Assembly (NCBI GenBank): GCA_052384575.1
Contig: JBQSUQ010000008.1
Source: JBQSUQ01 sp052384575
Lineage (GTDB): Bacteria > Pseudomonadota > Gammaproteobacteria > Enterobacterales > Pasteurellaceae
Direction: 5' to 3' (one strand)
DNA length: 41,711 nucleotides
Position 1 is the stretch's first letter; the number at the start of each line of letters is the position of its first letter. Made by a program: the position numbers and the translations under genes. The notes below the pieces were generated by a model. It had not been told where the DNA came from. It saw only the letters and a program-made list of their open reading frames with translations, and searched no databases. Shown here in pieces: positions 1 through 8,142 of the stretch.

Positions 1-1
1 C

Positions 2-94
2 GTAGGTGTCAATGCAGAAATGATACGTAGATATGTGAAATATCAAGAGAAACATGAATTGGAAGATAAGCAGTTAAAGCTATCTTTAATGTAA
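2..94 (+). mobile_element. tnpA: IS200/IS605-family transposase TnpA, C-terminal fragment
   Basis: An open frame runs in from the window edge for 30 codons to a TAA at 92-94. Its peptide begins VGVNAEMIRRYVKYQEK, which resembles the C-terminal helix of IS200-type Y1 transposases (typically a TVGLDE..IRKYVKWQEK pattern). In that family this helix follows the catalytic tyrosine region; the HUH and tyrosine motifs would lie outside the window. The stop is followed by three inverted repeats, as expected of the hairpin-rich end of such an element, and rbsK begins its 3' end just beyond. Whether the copy is intact cannot be judged. Assignment rests on a short peptide recognised by eye. Confidence 0.6.
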
Positions 95-175
95 AATTCG
101 GATTCTCAGAATCGGAATTTAGAAACGCCCCTATGGGGCGTCATTCAAAGCCACCTTCTTTGAAGGTGGATTTTT
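94..175 (+). repeat. Hairpin cluster at the presumed right end of the IS200-like element
   Basis: Three consecutive inverted repeats lie here. Positions 94-120 form an imperfect 27-bp palindrome with one mismatched pair. Positions 125-141 form ACGCCCC/GGGGCGT around TAT. Positions 151-169 form CCACCTTC/GAAGGTGG around TTT, followed by ATTTTT to 175, which is also a standard intrinsic terminator on the + strand. IS200/IS605 elements lack terminal inverted repeats and are recognised through subterminal hairpins, so one of these may be the right-end hairpin. The exact element boundary is not determined. Confidence 0.5.
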
Positions 176-177
176 AC

Positions 178-1101
178 TTATCTCTGTTCTGCTAAAAACG
201 CAAGAGTTTCCTCTCGAGTTGGAATGGAAGGTTGCGCACCTTGACGAGTGACACTTATTGCCGCCGCTGCGTGTGCAAAACGAATTGCGTCCGCAAGAGA
301 TTTATCTTCTAAAAGCGCAGTCATTAGTGCACCATTAAAGGTATCGCCTGCTGCGGTAGTGTCTTTCGCATCGACACGAAAACCCGCCACAATTTGCCCA
401 TTTTGTCCTCGTTGGCTGACATAAACACCTTTTGAACCCAAGGTAATCAATACTGTTTCAATGCCCTTATTATGAAAAACTGTTGCTGCATTGACCGCAC
501 TTTTTTCATCAATTACTTTTATTCCCGTTAAGATTTCTGTTTCGGTTTCATTCGGGGTAATCATATCAACTTGGCTTAATAACTCGTCGGGCAATGCCTG
601 AGCTGGCGCAGGATTTAACACCACTTTTGTTCCCGACTTTTTCGCTAATTTCGCAGCCAAAATCACCGCATTTAAAGGCGTTTCAAGTTGCATTAATAAG
701 GCATCAGACTGCGTAATTTTATCCGCAAAAGTTGTAACAACTTCTTCATTTAACGCGGCATTTGCGCCAGCTGAAATCACAATGCTATTTTCACCACTCT
801 GTGCAACTTGGATCATCGCAATTCCTGTCATGGTTTGCTCAATTTCAACCACAGCTTCGGTATTTATTCCTTCTTTAGCAAAAGTCGCTTTCATTGCCCG
901 GCCAATATCATCATCGCCAATGCAGGCAATAAAATCAATATTGGCACCTAAACGGGCGGCAGCCACCGCTTGATTTGCCCCTTTGCCACCATAAGCAATA
1001 TGATAATGGTTGCCCATTAAAGTTTCGCCGGGCTTAGCAAAATGTGGAACCGAAATCACATGGTCCGCATTTACACTTCCTAATACAGTTAATTTTTTCA
1101 T
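178..1101 (-). CDS. rbsK: Ribokinase RbsK
   Basis: Phosphorylates D-ribose to ribose 5-phosphate with ATP in the cytoplasm. PfkB-family features are clear: an N-terminal GSVNADHVI strand, GGKGANQAVAAARLG substrate-binding loop, NPAPA, TPNETE, and the C-terminal anion-hole/catalytic motif DTTAAGDTFNGAL. I chose the ATG at 1101 (MKKLTVLG, 306 aa, normal family length) because GAGG lies 6 nt upstream; a longer frame to 1131 adds 10 unlikely residues. Only 39 bp separate it from the rbsD stop, so the two are probably co-transcribed. The ribose ABC transporter genes rbsA, rbsC and rbsB, which lie between rbsD and rbsK in H. influenzae and E. coli, are missing here. Confidence 0.95.
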   Translation of the reverse strand: MKKLTVLGSVNADHVISVPHFAKPGETLMGNHYHIAYGGKGANQAVAAARLGANIDFIACIGDDDIGRAMKATFAKEGINTEAVVEIEQTMTGIAMIQVAQSGENSIVISAGANAALNEEVVTTFADKITQSDALLMQLETPLNAVILAAKLAKKSGTKVVLNPAPAQALPDELLSQVDMITPNETETEILTGIKVIDEKSAVNAATVFHNKGIETVLITLGSKGVYVSQRGQNGQIVAGFRVDAKDTTAAGDTFNGALMTALLEDKSLADAIRFAHAAAAISVTRQGAQPSIPTREETLAFLAEQR

Positions 1102-1140
1102 ATCAGCCTCATTATAAAATTCAACAGCCATTACCTATAA

Positions 1141-1560
1141 TTAAAAAGGTACGCCAGAATATAAAATCACATTAGCATAAGCCGAACATTCTCCAGTTCG
1201 CACAATGGCTTTGCTTGAATGTGTGTATTGCTTAAATACTTGATGGCTCACATATTCCACTTGAATTTTATTTCCTTGCTCTTGTTCCAAACGGGAAAAT
1301 TGAGCTAAAAGTGCGGTCAAAATTTGCGGATTTTTTTGTTTGATTTCTTCAGCAATGATCACACGCTCCACAAACATTTCCGTTAAAACGGTTTCTAAAG
1401 TTTGCAAAAATGTCGGCACACCTGCAGTTAAGGCTAAATCAATGCGTTTGACAGAGGAAGGAATGGGTAAACCTGCATCACAAATAGTGAGGCTATCGGT
1501 ATGCCCCAAGGTTGCGATAACTTGAGATAATGGTGCATTTAACACCGCACTTTTCTTCAT
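1141..1560 (-). CDS. rbsD: D-ribose pyranase RbsD
   Basis: Interconverts the pyranose and furanose forms of ribose to supply RbsK. The 139-residue protein has the usual RbsD length and N-terminus (MKKSAVLNAPLSQVIATLGHTDSL is the recognisable region, residues 1-24), with the conserved GHTD catalytic His and DAGLPIP. The start at 1560 is preferred over the upstream frame at 1587 because AAGGTAAC lies just upstream. The C-terminal RTGE.(S/T)AYANVIL signature is present. It is first in the short rbsD-rbsK unit, with a CRP-like site about 100 bp upstream. Two uptake signals lie inside it (1309-1317 and 1544-1552). Confidence 0.95.
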   Translation of the reverse strand: MKKSAVLNAPLSQVIATLGHTDSLTICDAGLPIPSSVKRIDLALTAGVPTFLQTLETVLTEMFVERVIIAEEIKQKNPQILTALLAQFSRLEQEQGNKIQVEYVSHQVFKQYTHSSKAIVRTGECSAYANVILYSGVPF

Positions 1561-1659
1561 GTTGTTACCTTTTATTTTAATTACCATAAAAATCTACTAA
1601 GAAAATTTTATGCGTAATTGACAAAGAAAGGCGCAATGTAATCAATTTTTTTTCAAATT

Positions 1660-1675
1660 TGTGAACTGCATCAAA
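1660..1675 (-). promoter_or_regulatory. Candidate CRP site upstream of rbsD
   Basis: On the + strand the sequence is TGTGAACTGCATCAAA: one perfect CRP half-site (TGTGA), a 6-bp spacer and a weaker TCAAA half. It lies 100 bp upstream of the rbsD start in the 155-bp gap before the metallophosphoesterase gene. CRP activation of ribose genes is established in enteric bacteria and Haemophilus has CRP. No convincing -35/-10 pair was resolved downstream, so this is a site prediction only. Confidence 0.4.
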
Positions 1676-1715
1676 AAATGACAGCGTATTTTCTCGAATA
1701 AAAGAGAAATTTCCC

Positions 1716-2804
1716 TTATTTCACATCAATGATAACCACTTCTGATTGTGAACCTAAACGGAAAGGTACGCCCCAAAAGCCATAGCCTGAAGTCACGAAA
1801 AAATGCCCATTGCCTATTTTTTTATAGCCATAGTCGAAAAAATAAGTCAATTTGGTTATCAAATTCGCAGGGAAAATTTGTCCTTTATGGGTATGACCAG
1901 ACACCTGAATATCAATAGGCAATTTTGCATGTTGCTCAATATCTGTTGGCCGATGATCTAGCAAGATAACAGGCAAATCGCTATTCACTTGTTGTAATAA
2001 GACTTCCGTTGTTGGACGATTACGATCCAAATCATCATTACGTCCAATTAATATAAAACGGTTAGCAATATTCTGTACTTTATTATCCAAAGGAATAATG
2101 CCCGCTCGGCGAATTTCATTTTCAATGCGGACTTCATCACCAAATAAATCATGATTACCCAAAGTAGCATAAACACCTAGTGGTGCTTTTAATTTTGCCA
2201 AATGTGGCTGCATTTTTTCGGCTAAATAAGCATTGACGTTATCATCCATAATATCGCCAGGCAGCAAAATCACATCTACTTTTTGTTGCTCAAAAATGTG
2301 AGCCAAGCGATCCAATTGCGAGGCCCCAAAGAATTTACCCAAATGAAAATCGCTCGCCATACCAATGCGGAAAGGCGTTGTCGGCTTATCCAATTGAATT
2401 TGATAATGAATAACTTGAGGAACATAAGCATTATATAAACTCAAGCCAAAGAATGTGGATAGTAGGAAAGGATAAAAAATGCGTAAACTGCGGTGTAATT
2501 TCACCGAGTTTTTACCATATTTTTTCAAAATGAATTGAATAAACCAGACAATCGCGCTGCTATAAGCTGCATAAAGAAGGAATACTAATAATCCTGCACT
2601 CAATCTGAATTGAGGATAAATTCGGAAAACAGTTAATAACACAATGGTATTTGCTCCGACAACAATTAAGGCTGAAAGAATCCAACCACCATTTTTTTGC
2701 CATTTATCAGCGAATAACCAACGCAAAGTGCGGTGAAAAATCCATAATAACAATTGTAATGACAATGCCACCACAGTGAAAATCACATAATAACGAAATT
2801 CCAA
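1716..2804 (-). CDS. Membrane-anchored metallophosphoesterase (YkuE/YaeI-like)
   Basis: The N-terminal ~140 residues hold four hydrophobic membrane segments. The rest is a calcineurin-like phosphoesterase with the metal-binding motifs in order: SDFHLGK, PGDIMDD, LGNHD and SGHTHKGQ. Substrate is unknown; relatives with this architecture act on phosphorylated envelope molecules or nucleotides, which is family-level inference. The frame opens at a TTG at 2819, but GAGGATAATC lies ideally upstream of a second TTG at 2804 (362 aa beginning MEFRYYVIF), so I chose that one. It follows acnB by 55 bp with a terminator hairpin between, so it may be partly independent. An uptake signal lies at 2726-2734. 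Confidence 0.85.
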   Translation of the reverse strand: MEFRYYVIFTVVALSLQLLLWIFHRTLRWLFADKWQKNGGWILSALIVVGANTIVLLTVFRIYPQFRLSAGLLVFLLYAAYSSAIVWFIQFILKKYGKNSVKLHRSLRIFYPFLLSTFFGLSLYNAYVPQVIHYQIQLDKPTTPFRIGMASDFHLGKFFGASQLDRLAHIFEQQKVDVILLPGDIMDDNVNAYLAEKMQPHLAKLKAPLGVYATLGNHDLFGDEVRIENEIRRAGIIPLDNKVQNIANRFILIGRNDDLDRNRPTTEVLLQQVNSDLPVILLDHRPTDIEQHAKLPIDIQVSGHTHKGQIFPANLITKLTYFFDYGYKKIGNGHFFVTSGYGFWGVPFRLGSQSEVVIIDVK

Positions 2805-2824
2805 CTTGATTATCCTCAAAAATA

Positions 2825-2844
2825 AGCCCTCAATACAGAGGGCT
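2825..2844 (-). terminator. Intrinsic terminator after acnB
   Basis: AGCCCTC (2825-2831) and GAGGGCT (2838-2844) form a 7-bp stem with a 6-nt loop. On the minus strand it is followed by TATTTTTG. It lies between the acnB stop and the start of the metallophosphoesterase gene. Confidence 0.6.
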
Positions 2845-2859
2845 AAAATTTATCTTAAA

Positions 2860-5466
2860 TTACACCGCACTTTGAAAAATCACGTTATCGGCTTTTTTGG
2901 TGTAGCTGTTAATTTGGTCAAAGTTCATATAGCGGTAGGTATCGTCTTTATCCTGTTGCAGATCTTGTGCAAAGGCAAGATATTCTTCCAGTGTCGGGAG
3001 CTTACCGAGAATCGCAGACACAGCGGCTAATTCAGCGGAGGCTAAATAGACGTTTGCCCCTTGCCCTAAACGGTTCGGGAAGTTACGGGTGGAGGTGGAC
3101 ACCACACTAGCACCATCGGCAACACGTGCTTGGTTACCCATACACAATGAGCAACCCGGCACTTCAATGCGAGCACCGCTTTTGCCGTAAATGCTGTAAT
3201 AACCTTCTTCGCTTAATAAGGCAGCATCCATTTTGGTCGGTGGGGCGATCCATAAACGAGTCGGGATCATGCCTTTGAATTTGGCGAGTAATTTCCCTGC
3301 GGCACGGAAATGCCCAATGTTTGTCATACAAGATCCGATAAAGACTTCATCAATTTTATCGCCCTGAACTTCAGACAATAAACGGGCATCATCAGGATCG
3401 TTCGGTGCACATAAAATCGGCTCTTTAATTTCCGCTAAATCAATGTCAATCACTGCGGCATATTCTGCATCAGGATCTGCTTCCATTAATTGCGGATCAG
3501 CTAGCCATTGTTCCATGCCCTTAATTCGACGCTCAAGGGTTCTGGCGTCACCGTAGCCCTCTGCGATCATATATTTCAATAACACAATATTGGAATTGAG
3601 ATATTCAATGATCGGCTCTTTGGCAAGTTTAATGGTACAAGCCGCTGCAGAACGTTCTGCTGAGGCATCGGACAGCTCAAAGGCTTGTTCCACTTTTAAG
3701 TGTTCTAAACCTTCAATTTCTAAAATGCGACCAGAGAAAATGTTTTTCTTGCCTTTTTTCTCAACGGTGAGCAAGCCTTGCTTAATGGCATAGTAAGGAA
3801 TGGCGTGCACTAAATCACGCAAGGTAATGCCAGGTTGCATTTCCCCTTTAAAACGCACCAACACAGATTCGGGCATATCCAATGGCATAACGCCTGTGGC
3901 GGCAGCAAACGCCACTAAGCCAGAACCTGCTGGGAAAGAAATCCCAATCGGGAAACGGGTATGAGAATCGCCCCCTGTTCCCACAGTGTCTGGCAGTAAC
4001 ATACGGTTAAGCCAAGAGTGAATCACGCCATCGCCCGGACGTAAGGATACACCGCCTCGATTCATAATAAAATCAGGTAGGGTGTGGTGTGTTACCACAT
4101 CGACAGACTTTGGATACGCCGCCGTGTGGCAGAAAGATTGCATCACCAGATCGGCGGAGAAACCAAGGCAAGCAAGATCTTTTAGCTCATCACGGGTCAT
4201 TGGTCCTGTGGTATCTTGCGAACCCACAGAGGTCATTCGAGGCTCACAATATTGCCCTGGACGAATGCCATCCACGCCACAGGCACGTCCCACCATTTTT
4301 TGTGCAAGGGTAAAACCTTTTTGATTTTCCACCGCACTTTGCGGTTTGGCAAACACATCACTTTCTGGCAAGCCCAGTTCGCAACGGGCTTTGTGGGTTA
4401 ATCCACGTCCAATAATTAAAGGAATACGTCCACCAGCACGCACCTCATCTAAAAGTACATGGGTTTTTAGGCTAAATTCTGCCAACACGTCATCTGAATT
4501 ATAGCGACAAATTTTGCCTTGGTAAGGGTAAATATCAATGACATCGCCCATATTTAATGCACTGACATCCACTTCAATGGGAAGCGAGCCCGCATCTTCC
4601 ATGGTGTTAAAGAAAATCGGTGCAATTTTGCCCCCTAGCACCACGCCGCCTGCACGTTTATTCGGAATATGCGGAATATCTTCGCCCATAAACCAAAGCA
4701 CTGAGTTGGTGGCGGATTTACGAGAAGACCCCGTTCCCACCACATCGCCCACATAGGCTAATGGAAAGCCTTTTTCTTTTAATTTTTCCAATTGTTTAAT
4801 CGGTCCCACATTGCCTACGTCATCAGGTTCAATACCATCACGGGCATTTTTCAACATTGCTAATGCGTGCAAAGGAATATCGGGACGAGACCATGCATCT
4901 TGTGCAGGCGAAAGGTCATCCGTGTTGGTTTCCCCCGTGACTTTAAACACGGTAACGGTTAATTTTTCAGCCAGTTTCGGACGAGATAAAAACCATTCCG
5001 CATCTGCCCAAGATTGCAACACTTGCTGTGCAGAGGCACTGCCTGCTTTGGCACGTTCTGCCACATCATGGAAATTGTCAAACATTAATAAGGTGTGAGA
5101 AAGGGCATTCGCGGCAATAGGCGCCAGCGCATCATTATCCAACGCACTTAACAACGGTTCAATATTGTAGCCCCCTTGCATTGTGCCTAAAATTTGCACC
5201 GATTTCTGAGGGGAAATCAACGGAGAAGTGACATCCTGTTTGGCTACAGCGGCTAAAAATGAGGCTTTAACATAAGCCGCTTCATCCACCCCAGCTGGAA
5301 TACGATTTTCAAATAAATCTAATAAGTAGTCTTCCTGTCCAGCAGGTGGATTTTTCAATAATTCAATTAATTGTGCGGTTTGCTCGGCATCCAAAGGTTT
5401 TGGTACGACATTTAACGCTGCACGTTCATCCACATGCTTTTGATAATTTTGTAAGAAATCTCTCAT
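2860..5466 (-). CDS. acnB: Aconitate hydratase B
   Basis: Bifunctional aconitase B: isomerises citrate to isocitrate in the TCA cycle and can act on 2-methylisocitrate. The 868-aa protein matches the family in length (about 865 in E. coli) and begins MRDFLQNYQKHV with the HEAT-like N-terminal domain, then the swivel domain, then the Fe-S core. The three [4Fe-4S] cysteines are visible as GSCMTNIG (C713) and PGCSLCMGN (C772, C775), offset by three from the E. coli positions. I chose the ATG at 5466, preceded by AAGGAC, over a TTG two codons upstream. It is divergent from plsB. H. influenzae Rd is reported to lack aconitase, so the gene helps separate this organism from it. Confidence 0.97.
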   Translation of the reverse strand: MRDFLQNYQKHVDERAALNVVPKPLDAEQTAQLIELLKNPPAGQEDYLLDLFENRIPAGVDEAAYVKASFLAAVAKQDVTSPLISPQKSVQILGTMQGGYNIEPLLSALDNDALAPIAANALSHTLLMFDNFHDVAERAKAGSASAQQVLQSWADAEWFLSRPKLAEKLTVTVFKVTGETNTDDLSPAQDAWSRPDIPLHALAMLKNARDGIEPDDVGNVGPIKQLEKLKEKGFPLAYVGDVVGTGSSRKSATNSVLWFMGEDIPHIPNKRAGGVVLGGKIAPIFFNTMEDAGSLPIEVDVSALNMGDVIDIYPYQGKICRYNSDDVLAEFSLKTHVLLDEVRAGGRIPLIIGRGLTHKARCELGLPESDVFAKPQSAVENQKGFTLAQKMVGRACGVDGIRPGQYCEPRMTSVGSQDTTGPMTRDELKDLACLGFSADLVMQSFCHTAAYPKSVDVVTHHTLPDFIMNRGGVSLRPGDGVIHSWLNRMLLPDTVGTGGDSHTRFPIGISFPAGSGLVAFAAATGVMPLDMPESVLVRFKGEMQPGITLRDLVHAIPYYAIKQGLLTVEKKGKKNIFSGRILEIEGLEHLKVEQAFELSDASAERSAAACTIKLAKEPIIEYLNSNIVLLKYMIAEGYGDARTLERRIKGMEQWLADPQLMEADPDAEYAAVIDIDLAEIKEPILCAPNDPDDARLLSEVQGDKIDEVFIGSCMTNIGHFRAAGKLLAKFKGMIPTRLWIAPPTKMDAALLSEEGYYSIYGKSGARIEVPGCSLCMGNQARVADGASVVSTSTRNFPNRLGQGANVYLASAELAAVSAILGKLPTLEEYLAFAQDLQQDKDDTYRYMNFDQINSYTKKADNVIFQSAV

Positions 5467-5627
5467 ACTCAAGTCCTTGTTATTATATTGTTTTGCTCAT
5501 TTTTTATTATAGTCTTATGCATAATAATATGCTTTCTTGGGGTTAACAATAAGTATTTTTGGAAGGTTTTCGCTTGCTATGCTAAACTAAGCAAAATTTA
5601 TAAAATATCAATAATTAGGACTTATTT

Positions 5628-8081
5628 ATGTCAGGTCTCGCTAATTTATATCGAAAAATTCTTCATTTTCCGCTCTCTTTTTTAGTTAAAAATAATCCTA
5701 TTCCACAAAACCCTATCGAAGAATTAGGTTTAAATACCGAACAACCGATGATGTATGTTTTACCTTATACATCACAAACGGACTTAGTCATCTTTCAGCG
5801 TAATTGTTTACATGTCGGTTTGCCAGATCCGCTGGAAGCAAATGAAATCAATGGTACAAAGCTCCCTCGCTATGTTTTTTTAGATGAAGGACATAGTTTT
5901 TTTAAATCGAAAGGGGCAAAAAAAGAAACGGAAAAAGTGTTCTATAACTACCTAGAATTACACCGCACTTTACCTGAATTAAATGTGCAATTAATCCCCG
6001 TTTCTATCCTCTGGGGACGCGCACCGGGCAAAGAAGATAAAAATGGCTTGCCTAAATTACGTTTACTCAATGGTATTCAAAAAACCTTTGCTGCGATTTG
6101 GTTTGGTCGAGACACCTTTGTGCGTTTTTCCCAAGCGGTGTCATTACGTTATATGGTTAACCAACATGGTTCAGATGAAAAAATTGCACAAAAATTGGCG
6201 CGTGTTGCCAAAATGCATTTTGCTAAACAACGTATTTCTGCAACGGGTCCGCGTTTACCGAATCGCCAAGCAATGTTTAACAAATTGTTGCAATCCCCTG
6301 CTATTTTGCAAGCCATTGAAGATGAAGTAAAAAGCAAAAATATCAGCCACGAAAAAGCAACCAAAGAAGCACATAAAATTTTAGAAGAAATTGCAGCTAA
6401 TGTAAGCTACGAAGGCTTGCGCGTTGCCGATCGCTTCTTACGTTGGTTATGGAATAAATTATATCAAGGGATTGATGTGCAGAATGCTGATCGCGTGCGC
6501 AAATTAGCATTGGACGGACATGAAATTGTCTATATTCCTTGCCACCGTAGCCATATTGACTATTTATTACTCTCTTATGTGCTCTATCATCAAGGTTTAG
6601 TGACACCACACATTGCCGCAGGGATTAACCTCAACTTTTGGCCTGTGGGTGGATTATTCCGTCGTGGCGGTGCTTTTTTCATCCGCCGTACATTCAAAGG
6701 TAATCGCCTTTATTCCACCATTTTCCGCGAATATTTAGCCGAATTATTCCACCGCGGTTATTCAGTTGAATTCTTCATTGAAGGGGGACGTTCTCGCACA
6801 GGTCGATTATTAGCACCGAAAACAGGCATGGTTTCCATGACCTTACAAGCCTTACAACAAGGATTAAGTCGCCCGATTTCTATTGTGCCTGTGTATGTGG
6901 GTTATGAACACGTTCTTGAAGTGGACACCTACGCCAAAGAACTACGCGGCGCAACCAAAGAGAAAGAAAATGCAGGCCTAGTGTTACGAGTGATTAAGAA
7001 ATTGCGTAATCTTGGCAAAGGCTATGTGAATTTTGGTGAGCCTATCGCATTAAATAATTACTTAAACCAACATTATCCTGAATGGAAGCAAACCAACGAA
7101 GAACGCCCAACTTGGTTTAACCAAGCTGTAGATCAGGTTGCAAAACAAGTGATGGTGAACATTAATAACGCCGCCGCGGTGAACGCGATGAACTTAACAG
7201 GTATGGCATTGCTGTCTTCTCGCCAACGTGCATTAACCAAAGAACAATTGTTAGAACAGTTGGAAAGCTATCAACAATTCTTACAAAATGTGCCTTATTC
7301 ACAAGATGCCATTATTCCTGCTGAAAGTGCAGAAAACATGCTAAATCATGTGCTGAGTTTAGATCGTGTTGGCATTTTAGTAGAAAAAGATAATTTTGGC
7401 GAAATCATCCGTTTAGAACGTAATTCTGCGGTATTAATGACCTATTATCGTAATAACATTCAGCATTTATTCGTGCTGCCATCATTAGTCGCGAGCATTG
7501 CTCTGCATTATGAAGCAACGCAAAAAGATTTAGTGCTTGAAGGGGTAAGAAAAATTTATCCGTTCCTACGCAATGAGTTATTTTTACATTTCAGCGAGGA
7601 AGAATTACCACATCAAGTGGAACAAATTATCCAAGAACTTGCTCGACAACAACTGATTAAATACAACGACAATTTGGTGAGTATTAATCGCCCTAAAGTC
7701 AGAGGTTTACAAATTTGGGCGGCTAGCATAAGAGAAATTTTGCAACGCTATCAAATTTCTGTCAGCCTACTCCGCAATGAGCCAGCTATGTCGCGTGCAA
7801 ATTTAGAAAAAGAAAGTCAGTCCATTGCGCAACGTTTATCCGTATTACATGGCATTAACGCGCCAGAATTCTTTGATAAAGCCATATTTACAGGCTTTGT
7901 AAATAGCTTAAAAGACAATGGTTACTTTGCTGAAGATGGCAATGCGGACATCAATAAATTAAGAGAACTTTCCGACTTATTCGCCCGTTTAATTTCCACA
8001 GAAATTAATATGACCATTCAAAGTGCGGTGGAAAAAAGCGAAGATTTTAATGAAAATAAGGATGAAGAACCGAAACCTTAA
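5628..8081 (+). CDS. plsB: Glycerol-3-phosphate 1-O-acyltransferase PlsB
   Basis: Membrane-associated enzyme that acylates sn-glycerol 3-phosphate, the first step of phospholipid synthesis. All four acyltransferase motifs are present: HRSHIDYLLL (catalytic H306 and D311, the E. coli numbering), GAFFIRRTF, FFIEGGRSRTGR and ISIVPVYVGYEHV. At 817 aa it has family length. The upstream gap holds a plausible promoter (TTGCTA near 5575, TTATAA near 5600). A strong terminator follows at 8102-8135. Uptake signals lie at 5962-5970 and near the 3' end at 8021-8029. Confidence 0.97.
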   Translation: MSGLANLYRKILHFPLSFLVKNNPIPQNPIEELGLNTEQPMMYVLPYTSQTDLVIFQRNCLHVGLPDPLEANEINGTKLPRYVFLDEGHSFFKSKGAKKETEKVFYNYLELHRTLPELNVQLIPVSILWGRAPGKEDKNGLPKLRLLNGIQKTFAAIWFGRDTFVRFSQAVSLRYMVNQHGSDEKIAQKLARVAKMHFAKQRISATGPRLPNRQAMFNKLLQSPAILQAIEDEVKSKNISHEKATKEAHKILEEIAANVSYEGLRVADRFLRWLWNKLYQGIDVQNADRVRKLALDGHEIVYIPCHRSHIDYLLLSYVLYHQGLVTPHIAAGINLNFWPVGGLFRRGGAFFIRRTFKGNRLYSTIFREYLAELFHRGYSVEFFIEGGRSRTGRLLAPKTGMVSMTLQALQQGLSRPISIVPVYVGYEHVLEVDTYAKELRGATKEKENAGLVLRVIKKLRNLGKGYVNFGEPIALNNYLNQHYPEWKQTNEERPTWFNQAVDQVAKQVMVNINNAAAVNAMNLTGMALLSSRQRALTKEQLLEQLESYQQFLQNVPYSQDAIIPAESAENMLNHVLSLDRVGILVEKDNFGEIIRLERNSAVLMTYYRNNIQHLFVLPSLVASIALHYEATQKDLVLEGVRKIYPFLRNELFLHFSEEELPHQVEQIIQELARQQLIKYNDNLVSINRPKVRGLQIWAASIREILQRYQISVSLLRNEPAMSRANLEKESQSIAQRLSVLHGINAPEFFDKAIFTGFVNSLKDNGYFAEDGNADINKLRELSDLFARLISTEINMTIQSAVEKSEDFNENKDEEPKP

Positions 8082-8101
8082 TTAAGTTATTATTAAAATA
8101 A

Positions 8102-8135
8102 AAAGCCTCTCAACGATGAGAGGCTTTGTTTTTTT
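8102..8135. terminator. Intrinsic terminator between plsB and cpxA (convergent)
   Basis: AAAGCCTCTC (8102-8111) pairs with GAGAGGCTTT (8118-8127) around AACGAT, followed by GTTTTTTT. The A-rich left flank means it could also end cpxA transcription on the other strand. Confidence 0.85.
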
Positions 8136-8142
8136 ATGTTAA

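Noticed and set aside
1102..1131. N-terminal extension of RbsK (MAVEFYNEAD)
   Set aside because: The ATG at 1101 has a good ribosome-binding site and gives the normal family length and N-terminus; the extension covers that site.
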